From: Chrysomallon squamiferum
Taxonomy: Eukaryota; Mollusca; Gastropoda; Neomphalida; Peltospiridae
DNA length: 64,000 bases
Assembly (NCBI GenBank): GCA_012295275.1
Contig: CM022676.1
Location: forward strand, 6,889,719-6,953,718
Reading direction: 5' to 3'
In this document: positions 23,604 through 37,820 of the stretch, piece by piece
Layout of the letters: every line of letters begins with the position of its first letter
How positions within the stretch are numbered: position 1 is the first letter of the stretch
The notes under the pieces: generated by a model
Databases searched by the model: none
Seen by the model: only the letters and a program-made list of their open reading frames with translations
What the model was told of the DNA's origin: nothing
Program-made: the position numbers and the translations under genes

Positions 23604-26600
23604 GCTAAAAACAACAGAAACAAGTATGTAAGTAAATAAATAAATAAAAACTACCTAAATGAACTAAAAGCAATATCTTTCAGATTTAAAATTAATAAAT
23701 AAATATATAAATAAATAAAATAAAAATAATAATAAGAACAACAAGAAGAATAAGAACTATTAAAAAAAGTAAATAAATAAATTAATAAATAAAAAATAAA
23801 GAAGAAATTTGTTTTTGTATTAATGATACATTACTAACCTGTGTTCCAAGGCCCAGGGTAAAAAGCATAGAAAAGAATAAAACAGACCAGAGTTGAGACA
23901 CTGGTAATTTTGTAACAACTTCAGGATAAACAACAAATGCCAAACCAGCCCCTGGAAAATGTATTATTTTTAATTAATGCATCATTATGTGAAAACCAAT
24001 AAGATGTTTCTGTATCAGAATTTTTTTTTAAAAACCAGAATAATGTACACAAAATTTACTTCTGTTAAAGATGTGGAATACACACTAATGATAAGAATTA
24101 TTTCTATGAGGAAATATGACTTTAAATATGACAAGTGAATCAAATCACCTAAAACATATACTTAAAAAAAAAAAATAATAATACAAGTAAATTTATTGTG
24201 AATATCAAAGAAACATAAATATTTTCCAGTTAAGCAAGATTACATGAAAAGTTCATGTCTGGTTAATATAATAAGATTAACATAATATTTTATATAAATA
24301 TGATTTTATACAACAGTCTTGGCAGAAACACAATGTCACTGTTTTATTTATCTGTTTGTTAATCTGTCAGTCTGTTTAATAAAGGATTTATTTTTATTTG
24401 TTTAAATCAACTTTTTGTTATATTTGTTAATCTGTCAGTCTGTCATGTCTGCATATATACATAGATTATCAATCTACCAGTATATTTATTTTATCTATCT
24501 ATCACCTTGATTATTTATTATCTGTAATATAATAATTACTAATCTTTTTTATTTGTTTTAAACTTACCATCTGTGGCTACAGTTGATACTGGCTGTCCTA
24601 ACTCATGAGCCATATAACCAATGATTGCAAAAATTACCAGTCCAGCAAATATGCTGGTCAGGCAGTCAAGAACTGTTATAAGAATTGCATCACTATTAAT
24701 AAACAAAAAGAAAGAAAGAAATAGTCTTAGTAGTAGTTGTAATAATAATAATAATAATAACAATATTGATGATGATAATGATGAAAAAAAAAAATATATA
24801 ATAATGATAAAAATAAAAATAATATAATAATGTTGATGATGACAATGAAAATAATAATACTACTAATAATAATAGTAGGAATACATCTTGTTACAGATAT
24901 TAGGGGCTCTAACCAGAGCAAAATGTTAATTAACACATCAAATTTATGTTAAGATTAAAATGGGTTTTTTTTCCTATTTCTTTTCACTTACTTACTCATT
25001 CACAGACTTTCATGCAAACACTAATACATACACTACTTAAAAATAAAATATCCATAAAATCTCTTTTATATCAGTTAACTGATAGTGTCAAAAGAAAGTC
25101 CTGTTACTGTATTTAATACTCACTTGAAACAGTTGTTGTGAAATTTATTAAAACTAGCAAGAGTGATAAGACCTCCCCAGCCAGGTGATAAAGAAAAAAA
25201 TACCTGTACAGCAGCATCACTCCACACCTGTAAATTAAAACCACCTTGTTCTACTATTTTTGTTTAACATGAAAAGACAACTAATATATTGTTGATAAAA
25301 TATTTTCTCACTTCAAAAATTGTATTATTATTATTATTATTATTAATTTTTATTTATTTATTTTATTTTTTTTTTTTGAATTATGAGAAAATGTCAAGAT
25401 TTTATTTTTAATTTTAATTTATTATTTCTTAAAAATAATAAATAAATAAATAAATAAATAAAGTCAAAAAGAAAGAATTAAATAAATAAATAATAATATA
25501 AATATAATGTACTGGGAGGCTTAAATGAAAGTTTTAGTTTGAAATCTGAAGAAATTAAAAAAGTTCAAGAGAATTGACTTCATTATTAATTAATAAATTT
25601 ATAAATCCAAAGCTAATGTTTCTGTCTGCAATACATTCTCAAAAGTCTGAAATACCCATTACAATTTTTTTTTTTTCCAATTTATCGAACAGTAGGAAAA
25701 ATATCCAGTGAGGATAAAAATCCTATGTTATTAAATGTTTGAGCGCTTGATTAATAATAAATAATTCATGGTAATTTCATACTGTAACATTTCCATCTGT
25801 ATGGTTTGAGTATTATTTATATTTAGAAAGTTTTGTATTTTTCAAGACTCATGCTATAATGTGTTGATTAATTTTTATGTTGATTAATTTCTGCTTTATA
25901 GCATGTTTTTTTTAAATGTTTAAACACTGATTTTGTCAGAAATATCCTCCAAACAGGCAAAGGATCAATGCAAAACTAGACTTTTTTTTTTTTTTTTCTA
26001 ATCGACTCACCTTCAATCTGCCAAGACTTTCCCATTGTGGAGTTACATAATATTTCATTCCTTCCTGAGATCCTTCCAAAGTTACTGCTCGAATTAGCAG
26101 AATGAAGAGCACAATGTATGGAAAGAAAGCTGTAAAATAAGCTGCCTGAAAAAAATAAAGTTTCAAAAGAAAACAAAAAAGTATTTTGTTGATTTGTTAT
26201 TGTTATTTTATTCCTACAGTCCTTAATTATCTACTGCACTATATAAAACAATAATCAGCAACAGACTATTGGGATCAAAAGAAAAAATCATATATTTGTA
26301 CATAGATAACATATGTGCTTGAATGATAAATGTATATAATGCTACATTAATTTTTACATTTGAGTGATAAATATACATAATGTTATATTAATTTTTACGT
26401 TTGACTGATAAATATATATATTAATTTTTGCATTTGACTGATAAATACATATATCATGTTACATTATTTTTTACATTTGAGTGATAAGTATATATTATAA
26501 TAATTTTTACATTTGAGTGATAAATGTATATAATGTTATATTTTTTTAACATCAGCTATGCTCTTTATGGATACAACTTCTCACTTGCCTTTGCAGATGT

Positions 26601-29134
26601 CTTAATTCCCTTGGCCAAACATATACTAACAACTATCCATGCGAGCAGAAGGTAGAATGCCATCTTCCATTTAATTCCACCTAAGTCATACAATCCTTCT
26701 GTCAATTCGAGGACTTCATCACTGCATGTCAAGAGAGATACCAGTAGATAAGGGACAACCAATACACTGGTAGGTAAATAAATCTGCAATCACGACACAG
26801 TATAATGATTCTAGAAACAGCAAATACAGAGCCCTTGCTATGGTGCATTTCTCTCTAGACTGCATGTTGTTTTGACATATTAATTCTCTAATGAGCTTGT
26901 CTGACTTGGACCTCTTACCTAGATGTTTGCTGTGGCTGAATCAGAGATTTCATGAAATACCTTTGTTTTTAAATTACGCAAATTTGTTTTTGCATGTTTA
27001 TTCTTCATTATAATAAGGATTATTAGTTCCCAAACAATATGTAACTTTAAAAAATAATTTGATATTTCTATGTTAGAAATAGCTATATGTTTCAGAATTA
27101 TTCTTAATAATTTCTAGACAAAGAATCTAATTCTAAATTCTCCAAGAGGACATCACTACAAACTTCACTGGACTGGATCTCTTTAAGGCTAAATCTAAAT
27201 CAATAACTTACTGAAAATATTCATCACTTGCAGAACGATATGCTTCATTTCCTTTTGTTATGTTCTTAATCTGGTTGTATTTTGCTTTTCCAACTGATAT
27301 CTCAGTTATGCATGTGTCGTTAAACCATATACCTTTGTGTTGAGTACAGTTATAAACTGATTCTAGGTTTTCAACACAAACTGAAAAAAGAAAAGAAACA
27401 GAAAGAAAGAATCAAATCAAAAACCTAAGAATTATTTTATTTTATATTTTGGTGGCCAGGGGTTGTCTGTGTAGGATGGTCTGGGTTGTGTTTTTTTGGT
27501 TGTTGCTTTTTTTTGTTTATTTAGAAAAACTTACAATGTGAGCTCCAACTACCACATGTACTCCATGGTAACTTGGAAGCAAATGATGCAAAGAAGTAAT
27601 ACAGAGTCCAAGCAATAATCATATTATAGTAACATGCAATTAGACTGGAAACAAAAAACATTGCCCATCCAATTCCTGAAAATACAGAGAAAATAAGTAA
27701 AGATAAATATAACTGCCATGAAATATTATCATAGGACCATTTACCACAATTTTTTCACCCACAGATTTTCCTAATAGAAATAACCACACATCTAAACATG
27801 TTCATTTTTATATTCAGATTTGAGAAGTACCCCTTTTATTTTGAATTTATAATGTATAGAACACTGAAGAATTCATCTGCCAGTGTTGTTGATGTAGCAC
27901 TGTTATATTATGGTTCATATAAACCGTGTCTGATTTTTCAATAGTGCCTTTTCATAATGTTATGGAGCCTTTTTGTCCAGGACCCCTCCTCAAGAGAAAA
28001 AGTGGATAAGCCTCAGATTTTTTGTAATTATAGAGAAAAAGATGAACAGTGGTGTATCTGATACACACCTTTAAACATTGGAGAAACCTTCCATATGGAC
28101 ACAACCCCTTCACTGGCAAACTGTCCAAAGGAGAGCTCAAGAAAAACCAAAGGTAGCCCAGTTATGATAAGCATGATTATAAAAGGAAGGAGAAATGCTC
28201 CTGAAATAAAATTTTAATTCTACAGAAGCAGCCATTCATACAACAACAACAACAAAAACTAGACTGAACAGGCTCCGTAAATAAAATTAAAATCAGCATT
28301 GTGAACAAAAATTGATGGTACCTTAATTCATTTTATTACTGTTCTAAAATGACAAAGATATATTCCATATAATGATTATGGCAAGAGAAACTTACCTATA
28401 CTGATCTACTATGTAGTTTTTCCAATTTATAACAAGGAAAATATGTATTTTCCCATAGAGAGGCACATACAATGATCTTTGATAAACCAAAAGAGAATAT
28501 TAAATTGAAGAATCTATCTTAAGGCTCAACAGCAATATCATTCTGAGCAATACTTACTTAGTTCTCTAGAGAAATTCTTTGCATTCTCAGAATTAATAAC
28601 TCATAAATTTTCTATAATAATTTTTCATGAACTATATTCTTTTGTATAAACAATAACCTTTAATATTAAAAAGCTTACCATTTTATTACCATTTGTTTTT
28701 TTTTTAAAAATGATAAAGCAAAAGTTTGTTTAACAACACTGATGAATTTTCCATCATCAGCTACTGGATGTCATAATTACAGTTTTCAGAAGAAATTCAG
28801 TATGATGTTTTGCTTATAAAGAGACAGAAAAATGTGGAGAAATATATTTTAAACTATGAAGGTCTTATTCATGTCATGACTGGGGGATAAATCGAGAAAA
28901 AAAAAATTACCTGTCATATTTTTTCATAACAGAACCAAACATACCTCCTCCATTTTTGTAGCATACATATGGAAAGCGCCAAACATTTCCAAGTCCTACA
29001 GCATAACTCAAGCATGAAAGAATAAATTCAAAACGATGTGACCATGTTTCTCTGATGCTGCTATTGTCAGATGTAGTTTCTATATGTATGTCCTTAGTAA
29101 TTATACTGTCATTGCTCTTATCTTCATAGGTCAT
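20925..29134 (-). CDS. SLC6-family Na+/Cl--dependent amino-acid transporter (NAT/GlyT-like), copy 2
   Basis: Exons, in gene order: 29134-28945, 28200-28069, 27675-27535, 27380-27212, 26721-26589, 26145-26011, 25227-25124, 24692-24568, 23951-23839, 23374-23228, 22843-22744, 22364-22261, 21821-21642, 21083-20925, giving 643 aa. Every intron phase equals that of the first SLC6 gene, and ten of the 14 exons are exactly the same length; exons 1, 10, 12 and 14 differ by multiples of three. Motifs: [10 protein letters not shown] (residues 47-56), [25 protein letters not shown], glycosylation sites NCT, NDT and NIT in loop 2, [19 protein letters not shown] around TM6, and WGPRL in the tail. This copy keeps the Trp of the glycine-transporter GWGG motif, which copy 1 has lost. 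Na1-site Asn is Asp344 and the TM8 Asp is Gly412. Intron 5 uses a GC donor. Substrate is probably a neutral amino acid; this is inference. Confidence 0.93.
21840..22110. repeat. Minisatellite in intron 12 of the second SLC6 gene
   Basis: About nine imperfect copies of a 25-33 bp unit of the type AGAAATATAACTGAAAAAA followed by TGTAG. Confidence 0.8.
23110..23140. repeat. (CA)n microsatellite
   Basis: About 15 CA units in intron 10 of the second SLC6 gene. Confidence 0.9.
23560..23602. repeat. (AAT)n microsatellite
   Basis: AAT run inside a longer AT-rich, triplet-rich intron segment (23460-23815). Confidence 0.9.
26290..26548. repeat. Tandem repeats of about 42 bp in intron 5 of the second SLC6 gene
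   Basis: Six imperfect copies built on TTTTTACATTTGAGTGATAA followed by ATGTATATAATGTTATATTA; they end about 40 bases from the exon 5 donor. Confidence 0.8.
26587..26588 (-). other. Non-canonical GC splice donor
   Basis: On the gene strand exon 5 ends AAG and the intron begins GCAAGT. The resulting exon (133 nt) matches the length and frame of exon 5 in the first SLC6 gene exactly, and no GT in this region would keep the frame and the conserved residues. AAG|GCAAGT is the classic strong context for GC-AG introns. Confidence 0.9.
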
Positions 29135-29141
29135 GACTGCT

Positions 29142-29760
29142 CTGAAAACTAATAAAATATTTTAACAAAATGCATGACCTGGAGTAGTAGAATTGTGTAT
29201 GGACAGTACAAAAAGGTATATGTAAAGGCTAGCAGAAAACAATATATTCTGCTCCTATGAACTTAATGGATGACAGCTCTTTTATTACAAGAATTTAATG
29301 CTGAAAAACTCTGCTGCCTTATTTTTGAAACTTTAAGTTTTCGCGTTTTATAATAATATTATTTTTTATACTGATAATCAATAACCAAAATGTGACGATC
29401 CTTAAATATTTACATGAAGATAACGCCATAGTAATGATTATATTTTTGCAATAATTGTGTTTTTTGCTTTACTTTCCTTAAATTAAATCCTGAGCGATTC
29501 ATTTCTTCGTTTTAATATATATTTAGTGTTTTCTATTACATAATATGGCAAAAGAAATCTGACCTGGCTGAAGTGGTGTCAAACTCAAAGTATTTCGTTA
29601 AGAAAATAATTAAGGTAATAATTAACTGAAAAATAAATAAAACATTAAAAATGCTTGTAACTTGAAAATAGAGTTTTTCATTGTTTAATATACTAAATTG
29701 TTGTATTTAATTACCTTGCAGATAATTAGCTTACTATGTTGCTTTTTCGCCGCCATGCGA
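29142..29760 (-). promoter_or_regulatory. Candidate 5' UTR intron and promoter side of the second SLC6 gene
   Basis: On the minus strand a TTTTCAG acceptor ends at 29142, seven bases before the start codon, and a CAAG|GTAATT donor lies at 29715/29714. This fits an untranslated first exon near 29716-29760. A GCCGCCAT (YY1-like) motif sits at 29749-29756. Transcript evidence would be needed to confirm the exon. Confidence 0.4.
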
Positions 29761-30902
29761 AACTATGTAACACTTAATTGAGCAGACAGCCTTTTCTCTG
29801 CTTCGGCTTTATTCGGAATATTTCTTCCAGAATCGAATCGATATTTGATTGGAAATGTCCCGAAATTTAACGATGTCGTGTTAAGGTCATAAAGTTATGA
29901 CCGATCCTTTATTTAAATCTATTTACCTAGACCAAATCAGTAACAGAGAAGTAAAAAAAATATTCGTAAATAAAACAAAATAAGTAATATTATTACTAAT
30001 AATACTGGTTCATACTAACAAAAAGTGTTCGAACTATCTTTAATTGATAATTTATTATTCAATTTGTTTCCATAAAAATTACTGGTAATTTAGAAATATA
30101 TTTACAATTTGTGTGCATGTGCCTGTCCGTGCGTGTGGATTTATTACTGTTTTAGAATGTGACTTCGATAATATACTTTGAGTTAGTAAAAACTGGGTTT
30201 ATTATTCATTTAATTTAATTATTTGTATTAATTTTAAAACGTATTTTATTTTATTTTTATTTTACTACCCTCATTCCCGTTATTTTATTATTCAAAATGC
30301 TCTAAAATAAAATATTTTCTTTCAATAATTCATATTTATAAATATATACACCTGTTTGAAGTTTTATTAATTTTCTTCTTTTTATTTTAATCACGTAATA
30401 TAAAATAAACAATAAAACTAATACAAAAATACTTAAAAATTATTTCTTTAATAAGCATTTGATGAAGGTCAGTATGGAAATATTTCATTTACGAATATAT
30501 ATATGTATCTCTGTAATTTATTTATATGTTATCTAATTTATTACTTTTAATGTTAGATTTTTAATTCTATCTTGTGCACAAAAATATATACAAAAGTTTG
30601 AGCGAAAGGAACAAACCATAGTTGATGCTGTCCTTTTAGCAGACAGAAATATTTTATATATACTCTGCAAAGACATGAAAGAAAGTTCCAGGAATGGATT
30701 TTTATTTAAGTGACTACCATTTCTTCATAAGTTAAGGTAACACCTTGTTTTTAAACAAATTTCCTGCAAAATTTGGTTCTCAAATTGCTGTTGTTTCATA
30801 AATATTAAAATATAAAACAAACTCAAATACTTTATAGGGTAATATTTAATAAAATAGTGTTGCTTCAGCATCTCAAATGCAGATAAATATTTTAAATCTT
30901 GT
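29761..30902. other. Intergenic region between the second SLC6 gene and ZPR1
   Basis: AT-rich, mostly unique sequence without a supported exon. It should hold the promoter of the second SLC6 gene and the 3' end of ZPR1. Confidence 0.6.
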
Positions 30903-30908
30903 TTTATT
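30903..30908 (-). terminator. Candidate polyadenylation signal, ZPR1
   Basis: AATAAA on the gene strand 26 bases after the stop codon; a second lies just upstream at 30911-30916. A very short 3' UTR would result, so a more distal site is also possible. Confidence 0.25.
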
Positions 30909-30933
30909 TTTTTATTTTTGCCAGACAATGTTG

Positions 30934-33900
30934 TTATGAATCTTCGTAATTTTCTGTTTTCATGTCATTTAGTCCAAGTTCCTCATTTTGTTCAAAATTT
31001 CTCTCATAATGAGTAATACACAATTGTGGATCATCTTCAGGTACTTGTAGATTCTGAAAAAAATAAATACAATAATAATATTAATAATAAAAACTAATTC
31101 TTGTTGTCGTTTTTATTAATAGAATAAATATTTTTGAATGCATTAATTTATTTTATTTATTTATTTGTTTGTTTGTTGGTACCTTTGTTTGTTTGTTTGT
31201 TTGTTTATTTATTTCTTTATTCACTAGAAACATCGTTTTTGAATTAATTCATTCATTTATCATTTTATTTATTTATTTTAAGCTTTTTAAGTGAAATTAT
31301 CTTTAATTAATTGTTCAAAACAACGATATAATCAATGTTTTTTATTCAAGTTTTTATTTTGAGGTGGCAGAAAACAGTATAATAAATAAAACAAATTTAC
31401 ATGTAATATGTATACATATAATTTTTTATAATTCTTTAAGGAAAGAAAATGTCGCAATACAAAATAGTTATGAATTACAAATGATTATCAGTATGAAAAT
31501 AATAAAGGGAGATAATAAAACAATAACAAAAAAAATCAGTTTAAAAACAATATCATAACTACTTTACAAGGAAAGAAATAATAAAATACAACTTAGAAAC
31601 ACAAAAGCAGAATACAACAGTAACAAAATTTTTTATCTAAAAAGAAAAATAATTTAATTTAAAAAAAAAATAGAAGCATTTATTTAATTACTAATTTTTG
31701 TTAGATATATCCTTGTAATATAATGTACAATAAAATCAAAACTGTGAAATAATTTAATTATTAGTTAAAAAAGAAAACAAAATGACACAGACCTCTATAT
31801 AGCTGTTACCAGCAGGATCATCAAGAATAAAATGAATATCGAGCATTTCTCCTGTAATTATCTGAAAAAAGAACATATATATATTTTTTTATTACCTTTA
31901 CATGATCAGAATATTTGGAACTTAAAGAACACAGTTAATTAAATAACCTTCATCTCTATATTATGAATTCATGAATTCTCTTTCATGAATTCAATAGTTA
32001 AACAAGTATCTCAGGTACATATATAATATTTTCAGTACAAAGAACACATCATCTACTTTCACCTTATTAAAAAGGTTTCCATTATATGACAATAATCTTT
32101 CAATTTTAAAAAGTCAACTACATATATTATTCTGTTAAAATAATTATACTATAAATGGGAAAAATACAACAATTGTCCCCCACCAAAAAGATTACAATGC
32201 AACAGTCACCTCAAATATGTAAATAATTCACTTATAACAGATGTCCTTAAACATAACTAAATGAAAGGTTCTGTTCTTTATGGTATATAATGATTTCTAT
32301 ACCTTATCTATCTTCTTACAGAAGATTTCCAGTTTATTAACAAGATCTGGCTGTGAACTGTCACCATGGAAAAAAGGATTCATGTCTCGGATCTGAAAAA
32401 AGAACAAATGATTTGTGTAAAACTGTTTTTCAGTTATAAAATGAGCACAAGTATGAAGTTAGCCAGTCCTTTGACCTTCAAAACCAACATTCATTATGCT
32501 ATATTTTGACTCAACTATCTTCCATGATGCCTTCATTAGATATCTAAATCTTTATGCTTTGTTTTTCAAAAGTAATTTTTAGAGCATTTCAGAGTTAAAT
32601 GCAACATACCAGGTTCTTTAGGTTTTTATATTCTATTATTATTATTATTTTATATATCTATATATATATACTGTTTTTTTTTAAATTTATTATCATTTTT
32701 TTTTTTTCCTTTCAAAATCAAATTGCCAATAATTTCAAGGTCAATTTAACAAATTCTTTAGAAAAATCAAAAAGTAACATTAAATTGATATTAATCCTTT
32801 ATTACAGAACAAAAGTAAAATTGATTATTTAAACATAACCAGTTCATAAACTTATTAATCTATCCAACTAACTCTTAAAACATGAAGATTTTTACCCATA
32901 TATTTCTGTACTTATTGTAGCTTCATAACTTAATATTTAACTATTTCTATAAAACAAAAATATTCTTTATCTGCTAATCAGGACTGATTATATTTTGACA
33001 TTTTCTCAAAAGATTTACTCATATTACTTACCTGAGTTTTGATATCAGTAAGCAAGCCTTCAACAGTGGAGAATTTTCCTCCCAGAGTTCCTGACCCTGT
33101 TTCAAATTCTATTTCCGGAATGATAATCTTGCTTGATTCACTCTGAAAAATTAATAATGAAATAGTATTGTCACAAAACTGTTTCACTTGGTAAAATAAT
33201 AGTTGTCATAAACAAAAATAAAATTAAAAAAATACTAGGTAAAAGAGGGGACAGATAATTTCAGATCTGTTTGAAAAAGAGAATTTTATCTGAGCATTAC
33301 AAAATTTAGAGAGAATATATTTATTTAATATTTATTTGATAAAAGAAATTCACATTGGCATGATTCATTCCAATATTTTGAAATAAATAATAAAATTGGT
33401 CCAAAATTATAAATAAACATTCTTTGATTCTTCATTTTAATGAAAGAAACCAAAATAAAATAAAAATAAATTCAAAATAAAATCAAGAATTAAAAAACAA
33501 TGTAAAAAATCAGTAAATAAAAAAAATAAAATTACAAACTTCAAAAATCAAAATGTAATACAATAAAATAAAATAAAATCTGCAAAACACAAAAGAACTG
33601 AAGTAATATTAAAATCCAGTAATTTAAATTAGAACTAAAACCAAAATAAATACTTTTATGATATCTCTTGACAAATCACGTTGATTTTGGATATGCAGAT
33701 CTATCTTGATACCCTTCGGTTCAATTCCCGTTCCACCTTTGACCTCACTCTCCTTATAACCACAACTGTCACAGAGCGTAACCATCAAAACTACCTTCTT
33801 AAAGTGTGGAATATCTTATCTTATTAAGGAACAAAAGCAATTAAATAATAAATGAAACTTTTAATGACACCTCTTAAAGTAATTGGATGAATGATCATCT

Positions 33901-36900
33901 GATGATGAAGGAAATGATATCTTGTATGTTAGTCCATGAGTTACTCATTAATTTGAAGTAAAAGATATTCTACAATAAGGGATGTGCCAAGACTAACCAA
34001 TTATACAGCATGTGCTAGAATGGCAAATAACAATAAAAACAAATACAAAAATTAAAAACAAAAAGATTTTATTTGAGCTAATACATTGATCAGACCAGTG
34101 AACGTAGATGAATGATTGATTAATGTTATTTTAAAGATTAAATTAAATTAAAAATCATCGTTTAAAGGATACCAACAATTTTCATATTTGTCTCACACTG
34201 TGCTTTGCAGTCTGGACACAAACTCTGAAACTGCATTATCTAGAAAATAAAACAAGACAAAATTAGTTCAGGCAATGTTCTGACTTAGACGTACTCAGAA
34301 GTACATAACCAACCAATAATATAATACTGGACAGTAAAATGCAACATTAAATTAAGGCCTACCTCTGGGATTATGTACATGCCCATGTTGGCTCCTAAAC
34401 ACTGCATTAGCCCAGAAGCAGAAAAATATGAATTCTGTTTTTTTGATGGATAATTAAGATCATTATGGCATTGATCATGAAATTTAATTACACTGTTAAA
34501 GGGATAAAAACCAACAGTTGTTACACAAGGATAATGGACATACCTCATCTTCTCCTGTAAAATGTTTGGTTTCATCATCATTTGTGCCTCCTGATGCACC
34601 ATCATCATCCAGTTCTGCTTGCTAAATGAATGTAAAAAAAACAACATTGATACTCTCACACTCTCACCCAGGAAAAACAATTAACAACTTCTTGCAATAT
34701 TGTACCATTCATTTTTCCTGAACTAAAGATCACTATGCCAATTAACTTTGGTAGAATGACAAAAGCCAATAGTACAAATACTTGCAAAAATTAGTTTAGA
34801 AAATACACTGCAAATTAGATAAGGTCATACAAGTTAGTTTTATTATAGATTTGCTTGCAGGTTTTTTTCAATTAAATCAAAATATTGTAATGATAGACTT
34901 TAGAGTAGAGAAAAACTAAAATACCAAAATGTTTTTATTATATTAAAACTCTTACTGTATAAAGTCCAAGCTGGTGATTTTGTTCTTTGGATCTTCTGTA
35001 GTGAGTCACTGATAATTCTGGATCAATATTAGGAGCGCGAGTAAAATAAGTTAAGGTATAAAACATTTCAAAATATCAGACAATGGACATGACTGCTAAG
35101 TACACAAATAAATAGATGAAATATCTTTTAAGAAGGGCTCTATAGATATATTATACATTAAAAACATTAAGATGAAAAAAACCACTAGTTTAAAATTACA
35201 ACATTAGATATATGTACCAATGGACAATATTTTCTGGATCAATGTTTTAATTGCAGTTATAAAAGGAAACTATTCAAAGCTGACAATTACTTTGTTAGAC
35301 ATATTTTGGGTAATAAAAAAGCCAATATTTTAAAATAATTCTAAACAGAAAATCACTTTCTTACCAATTTTTTTATGAAAAGCCAATTATCTTAAAATTA
35401 CCACAATAGATGTATGCAAAAAGATATAAAGTCATTTCTAGACAAATGTTTGAAGCACAGTTATGAAAGAAAACAATTCTAAATAGACAATTATTTTGTT
35501 AGAGCTATTTTGTTACAGTAAGGATATGGATTTTCAATAAAGCTATTTCCTGATGGATCATCAACAATCTGAAAGAAAAAAGGCCTTTTTATTAATTTTA
35601 AATTTGTATGTTTTGAATGTGCATTAATTTTACATATATAATAATGTCATATTGCTTGTTTTCATAAGTGTGAGTATCTTTATATGAATTCTAACATGAT
35701 CATTATCATTATTGTACAACTGAAAATTATCTAAATTTCAGAATTGTATGACAATTTGTATCCAAATGACAGAAGCCATATTGAAAATTAAGAAACTCAA
35801 CAATATACTTAAAAATCACTAAAATTCTTTTCTCTTGTGATTTCTACAGATCAGTTCTCTCATGATTACATCAAGATCAGAAGTTAAAACATTTTTAAAA
35901 CTACAAAAGGACTTTATGATGTCCGTATGTATGCATGTATGTTATAAATGTCTTTACATTAGGAATATGGTCTCTAAATGAGGTAATATGATTTTGTGTT
36001 AATATGTGCATTTTAGGATGTATTTTGTTACAAATTCATATGCATGTGTTAAGAATATCTGCATATGTGTTATGAATATATCTATGAATATGTTCATGTT
36101 AAGTATATGTTTTGTGAACGAGTCTGTGTGGTGGGGTTTAAGTGAATAAGTATGTACATGTTTTCATCTCTTTTATGATAAATTTATTGGAATAATGTCA
36201 TAAAATTAAATGTTATGTACAGGTAAGTATATCAGCATATATATTATCTTTTTTTTTTAAATTTTAACACACCAGTTCAAATGGTTCTTCCACAGTTTTC
36301 AGATGGTTTAACTTTAACAAAAATTCATCAATCTTTGCTGCAACATCAGGATGTTGTATCTGTTGAAAAAAAAAAAAAAAACAATTGTAAGAAATTATCA
36401 TAAATTTTGTTATGTTTGTAATACTCATAATAATCGAAGAAACATCATAATCTGCCAAAAAGCAAATAAATATAATTTGGATTCTTCACATACCTCTTGC
36501 AGAATTTTTATTGTTAAATTATTAAATTAGAAAATATTTCAGTGGATAATAGACAAATACGTATAATAATGTACCTACATACATATAAATACATATATGT
36601 GTATATAGATATAAGTATCTGTATGTAAATATATATGTAAAATAATAATAATAATAACAATAATAACAAGGCTTACTTTTCGTAAAGGTTGGTCTTGTTC
36701 CAGACCAGAAATAGCTCGGTCAATTATACCTTCAACAGTTGTTAAAACTAAAACAATACAAATATTATTATAATGTGCATTATACAATACAATCACATCA
36801 AAAAGAATAATGATTAGTGTTTTGAAAAACTATGTACTTCTATGCTCATTTAGAAGTGTGAATGTCTAATTAGCAGAAATTAAATAAAGATGTGTGTGTG

Positions 36901-37789
36901 TAAATATGTATGTATGTATTTCAGATACATGTACAAGTTGATGATTTAGGAAGGATATTATTTATATACACTAATATTTATGTAATAACAACTCATTCTG
37001 ATTCAAAAATGGAGGAGTCAATCCAAAGATATTTTTAAGAAATTTAGATAAATTTTTAATTAAATTACTGTTAGTAATTACCTCCCTTATTAGGTGGCGC
37101 TTCAAATTCCAGAGAAGGTATTGAAATAGTAGCTGATGACGTCTGCACAACTTGTCTGTTAAGATCCTGTACACATAAAAAATTAAATCTCTCAGAAATC
37201 CCATTGACTGTTAATGATGTATTATTTTCACTCTTTAATAGATATTTGTTTTTAAATATTACAATATATCATGTAAAGTGAAGCTGCATTAAAATGTAGA
37301 TGAGGTAAAAAGTACAAATAGCCTGTATTTCCTAATAATTATTTTATTGTAGGACACTAACCTTTAACAACATTAATGTAAAACATAAATAAAAATGAAA
37401 CAAAATGAAATTCCATGGTGAAATGTAAATAACAAAATTTGTATGAGAATAAAATCATAGAAACTTTGAGAATATTTATTTTCTATTAGGATTAGACTTT
37501 TTTCTTTTTTCATTCATATGTAGTTATTAACAGAATAAGATTACATAAAATTTGACATCATTTACTTTCTATCAATATAAGACATTTTATTTTTTTCCTT
37601 TATATGGAGATAGGAATCATAATAAAATGGAAAATGTTAGCCTCTGTTTTTTGTGATGTGTTTGTTATACTGATCAGACTCTAATTAGTTAAGGTTGGTT
37701 TTCAGTAAAACAGTAATTTTTAAGCATATAAAACAAATTCAGGATAATTGCATAAACAATTAAAACACTTTTAAAAGGCTTTATTATAT

Positions 37790-37820
<31 letters not shown>

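Noticed and set aside
35518-35527. Ordinary GT donor for ZPR1 exon 6 (CCTTACT|GTAACA)
   Set aside because: Its phase joined to the nearest AG before the next homologous segment gives an immediate stop and loses the conserved AP residues; the AT-AC junction fits exactly.
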